DNA from: Bacteroidales bacterium
Lineage (GTDB): Bacteria > Bacteroidota > Bacteroidia > Bacteroidales > Marinilabiliaceae
Assembly: GCA_900766825.1 (NCBI GenBank)
Contig: CAAFWU010000085.1
Span: 1 to 8,106 of the forward strand
Reading direction: 5' to 3'
DNA length: 8,106 nt
The notes under the pieces were generated by a model that worked only from the letters and a program-made list of their open reading frames with translations, was not told the DNA's origin and did no database searches. Of the stretch, positions 1 through 5,700 are shown piece after piece; within the stretch, counting starts at the first letter, position 1; every line of letters starts with the position of its first letter. The translations under genes were made by a program, and so were the position numbers.

Positions 1-30
1 CAAGGGTTTCGGGAGGTTTGGCACGGAGAC

Positions 31-73
31 AAAAAGAAGGACGCCGACTGCGTTTTTTTGCAGTCGGCGTCCT
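31..73 (-). terminator. Intrinsic terminator of the tRNA-Arg gene
   Basis: A perfect 14-base-pair hairpin is formed by 38-51 and 60-73 with an 8-base loop (52-59). Read on the minus strand, the GC-rich stem is followed at 37-31 by a T-rich tract (TCTTTTT). It lies three bases beyond the encoded CCA end of the tRNA. On the plus strand the stem is not followed by T residues, so it works only for minus-strand transcription. The loop itself is A-rich in the RNA. Confidence 0.85.
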
Positions 74-75
74 CT

Positions 76-152
76 TGGTGATACCGGAGGGATTCGAACC
101 CCCAATCTTCTGGGCCGTAACCAGAGGCATTATCCAATTGTGCTACGGTACC
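76..152 (-). tRNA. tRNA-Arg, anticodon ACG
   Basis: The minus strand folds into a full cloverleaf. The 7-bp acceptor stem pairs 146-152 with 80-86, including one G-U pair. The D arm has the GG of its loop. The 5-bp anticodon stem (TCTGG/CCAGA) encloses the loop TTACGGC at 114-120, which gives anticodon ACG at 116-118. The variable loop is short, and the T arm has the canonical TTCGAAT loop. The discriminator base is A (79) and the 3' CCA is encoded (76-78). Bacterial tRNA-Arg(ACG) normally has A34 converted to inosine by TadA, so it reads CGU, CGC and CGA; Arg codons in the neighbouring genes are largely CGT and CGC. It is a single gene with its own promoter and terminator, transcribed away from the protein-coding genes. 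Confidence 0.95.
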
Positions 153-203
153 AACTTGTTATTTTGTTTTGCTCTCAGGCTCTGTTTCTTCCCGATTGCG
201 ATG

Positions 204-233
204 CAAAGGTAGGGCTTATTTTTGAATTGGCAA
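204..233 (-). promoter_or_regulatory. Bacteroidota-type promoter for tRNA-Arg
   Basis: The minus strand reads TACCTTTG at 211-204, a perfect match to the Bacteroidota -7 element TAnnTTTG. An ATTG at 234-231 lies 19 bases upstream, at the distance expected for the -33 element. Transcription would start near 197, about 45 bases before the mature tRNA 5' end, which leaves a leader to be removed by RNase P. Confidence 0.7.
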
Positions 234-482
234 TACCTAAGCCATATTTTTTTTATTTTTTTTCTCTATGTCTGTTGTCATTAGTCTTAAAGCTCAATAA
301 ATCAAGCTAATAGTTCTTGAAAATATTTTTCTCAAGTTAATCATCTTTTTGCCTTCTTATGTCGTTAATCCCCCCGCCATACTCCTCTCCATCTTTCTTC
401 TGCCAATTCCACAAAAGAAATTAAGCAAATGCACCCTACATCACCTCCCCATTTTCTAATTCTCAACCTAAAAGAATTTTGT
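212..482. other. Divergent AT-rich intergenic region
   Basis: This spacer separates the minus-strand tRNA unit from the plus-strand thioredoxin gene. I see no credible coding frame: it has long T runs (245-263), frequent stops, and composition unlike the flanking genes. Besides the tRNA promoter at its left side, the only structure noticed is a group of TCAAG half-sites (302-341). No tRNA or other recognisable RNA fold is visible. Confidence 0.6.
302..341. repeat. TCAAG half-site cluster, possible operator
   Basis: TCAAGCTAAT (302-311) recurs as TCAAGTTAAT (332-341), 30 bases apart. An inverted copy, CTTGA (316-320), lies between them. The arrangement could be a protein-binding site, since 30 bases is close to three helical turns. 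It could equally be chance in AT-rich DNA. It lies about 140 bases upstream of the thioredoxin promoter and about 95 bases upstream of the tRNA promoter. Confidence 0.2.
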
Positions 483-490
483 TATCTTTG
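483..490 (+). promoter_or_regulatory. Promoter -7 element for thioredoxin-prmA unit
   Basis: TATCTTTG matches TAnnTTTG exactly. No good -33 element is seen 19-21 bases upstream. Transcription would begin near 497, giving a leader of about 45 bases before the ATG at 544. That distance also argues against the TTG at 520, which would leave a leader of only about 20 bases and put extra residues in front of the signal peptide. Confidence 0.6.
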
Positions 491-543
491 TAAAATACCT
501 ATTGTGTTAACACTTTTTTTTGCTCAAGATATCATCCATTTTA

Positions 544-1707
544 ATGACAAAGCAACATAAGTCATTGTTTGTCAGCATCGCGCTGGCTGTAACTTCCCTT
601 TCCATTTCGCTCAACACCTCTGCTCAGCAGACAGCCAATGCAGCTGTGCCCTTCACTCTCAGCGGACAAATTCAAGGTGCTGCCGAGGGCGATACTGTAA
701 TTTTGGCTCGTCGTGTTGCGGGGCGTGCCAATAGCCTCATGCCCATCGACACCGCTTTTGTTCATGCTCAGCACTTCGCATTCCACAGTGCTGTTGAGGG
801 TGCTCAACTTCTTTGGCTTGTGGCTTTGGACAATAATGAGCCCATTTCAATTGGCGAGGTCGTGGTAGATGGCACTTCATTCTCCGTAAGCATGCCCCGC
901 AATATCAACGAGGGCATTACCATCAAGGGCAGCGAGGCCAACGCCCTCTGGCAAGGCATTCAACGCAAAGACGCTGAGTTTGCCGAGGCCATGAAGCCTC
1001 ATATCGATGTTTTCCGCAATCAGGCTCTGCCTCAGACCGACCGCGATGCAGCCAAGATCTCACTCGACTCCTTGGCAACCCTTCGCATGAGGCATATTGT
1101 TTCTTTCATAACAGTTAACTCCACCACCAAGGTTGCCGACCTTGTCTTCCAACTCTACTATCCCCTGCTTAACCAAGAGGATATGCAGCTTGTCTGTCAA
1201 GTTTTGGCTCAAAACAATCCTCCCATGCCTGGCTTCCGCAGCGTTCTGGAGCAAATGGAGCAGAGCCGAATTCAAAGCCAGCTGGGCAAGGGGGGGGACT
1301 ATATCGATTTTAGCTGCCCCAATCGTCAGGGGCAAACTGTAAAACTGTCCGACATCGTGACCAAAAATAAGTATACCCTGCTCGATTTTTGGGCCTCGTG
1401 GTGCGGACCCTGCCGTGCCGAGATGCCCACTGTTAAGCAGGCCTACGATCTCTATCATTCCAAGGGACTCGAGGTGGTCGGTGTCTCGCTCGATAACACG
1501 GCCCAAGCCTGGGAACGTGCCATCAACTCCCTCAACCTCAATTGGATTCATCTGTCCGACCTCAAAGGATGGCAGTGCGCCCCAGCTCAACTCTATGGCG
1601 TGCACTCCATACCATCCTCTTTCCTCATTAGGCAAGATGGCACCGTTATGGCCCGCGACCTGCGTGGTCAGAATCTGCTCAAGGTCTTGGAACAGTTGCT
1701 TCCCTAA
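544..1707 (+). CDS. Secreted TlpA/ResA-like thioredoxin protein with N-terminal DUF4369-like domain
   Basis: Predicted extracytoplasmic thiol-disulfide oxidoreductase of 387 residues. ATG 544 is chosen over TTG 520 because it begins a textbook signal peptide: MTKQHK, a hydrophobic core at about residues 7-23, and a likely signal peptidase I site after TSA27. Residues about 36-140 (FTLSGQIQGAAEGDTVIL onward) resemble the beta-rich DUF4369 domain that precedes thioredoxin domains in many Bacteroidota proteins. A helical linker follows to about 250. The C-terminal AhpC/TSA-thioredoxin fold (about 253-387) has the redox motif WCGPC at 286-290 and the cis-proline in SIPS (Pro357). An extra Cys258 sits at the domain entry, where family members often have APDF. 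No lipobox is seen, so it is likely periplasmic and soluble. The physiological substrate cannot be told; related proteins act in cytochrome c maturation or envelope redox repair. No terminator separates it from prmA, 52 bases downstream. Confidence 0.9.
   Translation: MTKQHKSLFVSIALAVTSLSISLNTSAQQTANAAVPFTLSGQIQGAAEGDTVILARRVAGRANSLMPIDTAFVHAQHFAFHSAVEGAQLLWLVALDNNEPISIGEVVVDGTSFSVSMPRNINEGITIKGSEANALWQGIQRKDAEFAEAMKPHIDVFRNQALPQTDRDAAKISLDSLATLRMRHIVSFITVNSTTKVADLVFQLYYPLLNQEDMQLVCQVLAQNNPPMPGFRSVLEQMEQSRIQSQLGKGGDYIDFSCPNRQGQTVKLSDIVTKNKYTLLDFWASWCGPCRAEMPTVKQAYDLYHSKGLEVVGVSLDNTAQAWERAINSLNLNWIHLSDLKGWQCAPAQLYGVHSIPSSFLIRQDGTVMARDLRGQNLLKVLEQLLP
1290..1297 (+). repeat. G8 homopolymer inside the thioredoxin-like gene
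   Basis: Eight consecutive G residues encode the end of Lys and Gly-Gly plus the first base of Asp, exactly at the linker before the thioredoxin domain. Loss of one G would lead to TAA at 1340-1342 and gain of one G to TAG at 1311-1313. Either slip would remove the WCGPC domain. Confidence 0.9.
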
Positions 1708-1759
1708 TGCTTTATAGAAACCAACCCATTATATCTATCCCTTCTTCTCCGACTTTCCT

Positions 1760-2626
1760 ATGCACTACAAAAAACTCACCGTCTCTCTCTCACCCAACGA
1801 CCCCACGGCCTCCGACCTTTTGCAAGCCGAATTGGGCGACTTCGGTTTCGAGGCCTTCGTAGACACCCCCGATGGTTTCGAGGGCTATGTGCAAGATACC
1901 CTATTCGACCCCGAGTCCCTCAATCACCTCAACCCAATGGTCGATTGCGTAACCATTAAGTGGGAACTCTCCGACGTCCCCGACCAAAATTGGAACCAAG
2001 AGTGGGAGCGTACGGGTTTCACCCCCATCGAGGTCGACGGTGGACGTTGTGTTGTCCGCAGCACCGAACATCAGGCCTATCCGCAAGCCATTCTCGAGAT
2101 TATCATCTGCCCCGAGATGGCCTTTGGCTCTGGACATCACCAGACAACCCAAATGATTCTCAAGTGGATTATGGACACCCAGCTCAACGATGCCGTGGTT
2201 TTGGACATGGGATGCGGCACGGGTGTGCTGGCCATTGGCATGCTCAAACTCGGAGCCCGTGGTGCTGTGGCCATCGACATCGACGAGTGGTCGGTTCGCA
2301 ACACCATAAAGAATGCTGCGCTCAATGGCGTCCACCTCAATGCCATGCAGGGCGATGCCCAACTGCTCGAGACCGATACAATGGTGGGGCGCTTCGATGT
2401 TGTGGTGGCCAACATCAACCGCAATATTCTTTTGGCTGACATGGCTCGCTATGTGGCTGCCATGAAGCCCAAGGCTCAATCCAAACTCACCCTAAGCGGA
2501 TTCTACGAGGCAGATGCCGAAGACATCATCAAGTGTGCCAACGCGTTAGGTCTTAGTCTGTGTACAAAACAGACCCTCTCCGATGGTCAAAACGATTGGT
2601 GTATGCTCTCCTTTAAAAGGGGCTAA
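1760..2626 (+). CDS. prmA: Ribosomal protein L11 methyltransferase
   Basis: Cytoplasmic SAM-dependent enzyme that methylates ribosomal protein L11; 288 residues, normal for the family. The N-terminal region (about 1-100) is the variable substrate-recognition domain and includes the QNWNQEWE segment typical of PrmA. The family signature appears as EMAFGSGHHQTT at 119-130 (usual form FGTGxHxTT). SAM-binding motif I is VVLDMGCGTG at 146-155, followed by the acidic motif II region AIDID. The NPPY-like catalytic loop motif is NINRNIL at 218-224, the form usual in Bacteroidota. The first ATG (1760) fits the conserved N-terminus; it has no Shine-Dalgarno and follows a pyrimidine-rich stretch. It probably sits in one transcript with the upstream thioredoxin-like gene, an association that says nothing obvious about function. 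All key motifs are intact. Confidence 0.96.
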   Translation: MHYKKLTVSLSPNDPTASDLLQAELGDFGFEAFVDTPDGFEGYVQDTLFDPESLNHLNPMVDCVTIKWELSDVPDQNWNQEWERTGFTPIEVDGGRCVVRSTEHQAYPQAILEIIICPEMAFGSGHHQTTQMILKWIMDTQLNDAVVLDMGCGTGVLAIGMLKLGARGAVAIDIDEWSVRNTIKNAALNGVHLNAMQGDAQLLETDTMVGRFDVVVANINRNILLADMARYVAAMKPKAQSKLTLSGFYEADAEDIIKCANALGLSLCTKQTLSDGQNDWCMLSFKRG

Positions 2627-2725
2627 GCCAATAAACTTTTTGCCCATTTTCTGCTGCTGAGGTTCTTTTGCTTGCCCTATTTGTTCTAATTTTTGCAGAA
2701 CAGAGTTAACCTTTCTTCGTAAACA

Positions 2726-2733
2726 TAGGTTTG
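2726..2733 (+). promoter_or_regulatory. Promoter -7 element for the giant gene
   Basis: TAGGTTTG matches TAnnTTTG exactly. The -33 region is not clear. The predicted start is near 2740, leaving a leader of about 43 bases before ATG 2783 without a Shine-Dalgarno. The spacer after prmA (2627-2725) shows no convincing intrinsic terminator, so some read-through from prmA is possible. Confidence 0.55.
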
Positions 2734-2782
2734 GTAAGTGGGTCTTTATGATCTATACTCGTAACCAAACACCGTCTTTACT

Positions 2783-5700
2783 ATGAAAATCAGACATATA
2801 ACATCGGTTCTCGCCCTCTTGGTTCTTGTTGGCGGTCTGCTTCTGTTTGCATCGGAGCAGGCTGTGGGTCTGCGTCAGGCCAAAAACGAGTTTAGCGAAG
2901 ATCCCGCCACCTTTGTTCAGGAACTTAGCGATATGTTCGACTTGGCTGCCGATGCCGAGCGAAACGTCACCGTTAAGGAGAGCCTCAATAGCTTTATGAA
3001 CACGGGCTCGGCAGATATGCGCTCCCTCTTTATGCAGACTTGCAATAGGTTGCGCCGACTCCGTGCCCGTCCTTACCCCGACTATGTCACTTGCATCAAC
3101 TCCTTCATTCTCATCGACCAAAGCGACCGCATTAAGGGTAGCGACCTTGCTGCTTGGCGTGGTGCTTTCGAGAAACGTCTCTCGGGGCGTGGCAGCACTT
3201 TGGTCACAATCCGCAACTTTCTGGAGTTTACCGATGCCTACATTTCGCAGGGTGCTCTCTGCCTAACAAAATCCCATGTTTGGAAAACCGATTCTCGTTG
3301 TTCGCTTGTAGACCGCAATGGCGAACTCTTTATTGAGGTGCCAGAGGGTACGCTACGTTGTGTTAGTCAGGGCGATAGCATAGAAATTCTCAAAACAAGT
3401 GGCACATTCTCCTTTTCTGACCAAAAGTTTGTGGGTAACAAGGGTCTCATAACTTGGGAACGTGCTGGTCTCGATCCAGCTTCGGTCTTCGCCACCTTTG
3501 GACACTACGAGTTTTCGCTCAAGAGCACGACTCTCGAAATAGACAGTGCTGAGTTCCTTAACAAAGAGTATTTCGATGAGAAACTCCTCGGCAAGGTAAC
3601 TCACAAATGCATCAGCCGCAAGACCACTCACGGCAACCGCTACCCCCGTTTCGACACCACCGAGGGGCAGCGTATGTCCATTCCCAACCTCTTCCCCAAC
3701 GTTGCCTACAATGGCGGTTTTACCCAAACTGGCAATATGTTCATTGCTTCGGGTAGTGTCTGGCTCCCCGCCGAGGTATCCATCCACCGCGGCGACACCC
3801 TTTTGGCCACCTTTAGTGCCACAACATTCCTAATGTCCAAAAACTCCATAAACGCCACCAGTGCTGCCGTCGATATCAAGATGGGCGATGGAGCCATTAC
3901 GCATCCTGGCGTCCTCTTCTCCTATACTCAATCCACTCGAACAATAGAACTCACTCGCTCCAGCAAAGGCATCGCTCAGGCCAAGTACCGCGACTCATAT
4001 CACAAGATGAACATCGAGGCCGAGTTGCTTCGTTGGAACATAGACCAAAATAATATCGACATATCGCAAGTAGACGGTTCGCCTCAGAACATTGCCTATT
4101 TCGAGAGCGATGCCTACTATTCCGAGGATGTCTTCAACAAACTCTGGGGCATGAATGACATCCACCCCTTTCAGGTCATTGCCGACTTCGTCCGTTACAA
4201 TGGTGGTGGCGGTTTCCCTGTGCAGGACTTTGCCCAATATGCCCAAATGTCAGAACAAGATGCCATCTATCTGCTGATGCAACTATCATACGATGGCTTT
4301 GTGGAGTTCTATTACGAGCGTGGTGTCTGCCGCGCCACCGACCGTCTCTACGACTACCTTAAGTTCAATTTGGGCAAAAAGGACTACGACGAAATGATGT
4401 TCGTCTCTATCGATTCAACTGCTTCGGCCCCAAATGGTTACATTAGTCTCGACGATAACAACATCCACCTCCGTAAGGTGGCGGGTGTGCAAATATCCAA
4501 GAAGCAAAACTCCTACCTTTGGCCCGACCATGCCTCAGGTGGCGAGCTTGTTCTGCGAGCCAACCGCGATATCGACTACGATGGCACTGTTATCGTAGGT
4601 CAGGTAACCATGAAGGGCAAGAGCTTTCACTTCGACTACGACGACTACGAAATTCGTCTCGATAGCATCGAGGAGATGACCATGAAAACCACCGACTCCA
4701 CCGCCCTTATGCGCGATGGTTCCTATGCCACCCCAACCATTGGCAACACCCTAACCGACCTCTCGGGCGTCTTTGTGCTCAACGAGTCCGATAACAAGGC
4801 TGGCAACCGCTATGTACCAGGCTACCCTCGTATGTCCAGCACACGACCAGCCAAAATCTACTATGACAAGATTCGTTTTAGTTCCGATAATCAAGTCAAT
4901 GAGAGGTATAAGTATAAACCCGAAAGTTTTTATTTTCTGGTAGATACCTTTACGTTTCACGAGACCAGTAACATAACCAATAGCAACTTGCCTTTCACTG
5001 GTACGCTCTACAGTGGTGGCATCTTCCCCGAGATTAAGCACGATTTGGTTATCCGTGAGGACTATTCGCTTGGTTTCACTGAGTATGCCCCCCCAACAGG
5101 CTTTCCCATCTACGGTGGCAAAGGTAAGTTCTATAACCAAATAGACCTCAGTAACAAAGGGTTGCGCGGCGTTGGCGAGTTGGACTACCTAACGGCCACA
5201 GCCTTCTGCAGTGCCGAACTGCGCGACGACGAGTCGCCTAATACCGACGACACCAAAGAGCAATTCCTTTTCCTTCTGGACCACGTTGAGGGCTATACAC
5301 GCGAGTTTAACGTGAAGAAAACCACGCAGGGCGTAACCTTTCCAGGTGTGGAACTCGGTGGCAACCAGACCATTCGCTCCCGTGAGAACATACCTCAGTC
5401 TGGCAAAACCTGGCTCGAGTTCTACCCCAACGAGGATAGGCTCAATGTACATAATGTCGTGGGCAAATTCCAGATGTTTCCAACAAAAGAAAAGGCACAA
5501 GGCTTTGAGTGTGAGCTCGATGGAAGACTCTCTGTAACGCCTCACGGACTCATTGGTTCGGGCAACAGTAACATCTTCCCCCAAACGGGTCGCAACTTCT
5601 CCTCGCTCGAGGGGCAGTCTTTGGTCTACACTGACCACACCATAACGGCCGACACCAGCTATTTTGCCTCCTATAGGCAAGACACTCTTCAACTCGACAA

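Noticed and set aside
18..212. 64-codon plus-strand open frame
   Set aside because: It runs straight through the terminator hairpin and the tRNA on the opposite strand, and has no protein-like composition.
520..543. TTG 520 as the start of the thioredoxin-like protein
   Set aside because: ATG 544 starts an ideal signal peptide; the TTG would add eight residues before the basic n-region and lies very close to the predicted transcript start.
1060..2479. Minus-strand frames of about 190 codons opposite the thioredoxin gene (1060-1635) and prmA (1901-2479)
   Set aside because: Both are phase-aligned shadows of genes with clear family motifs on the plus strand.
2615..2655. Possible terminator after prmA
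   Set aside because: Only an interrupted 4+4 base-pair stem can be drawn, and no T tract follows it.
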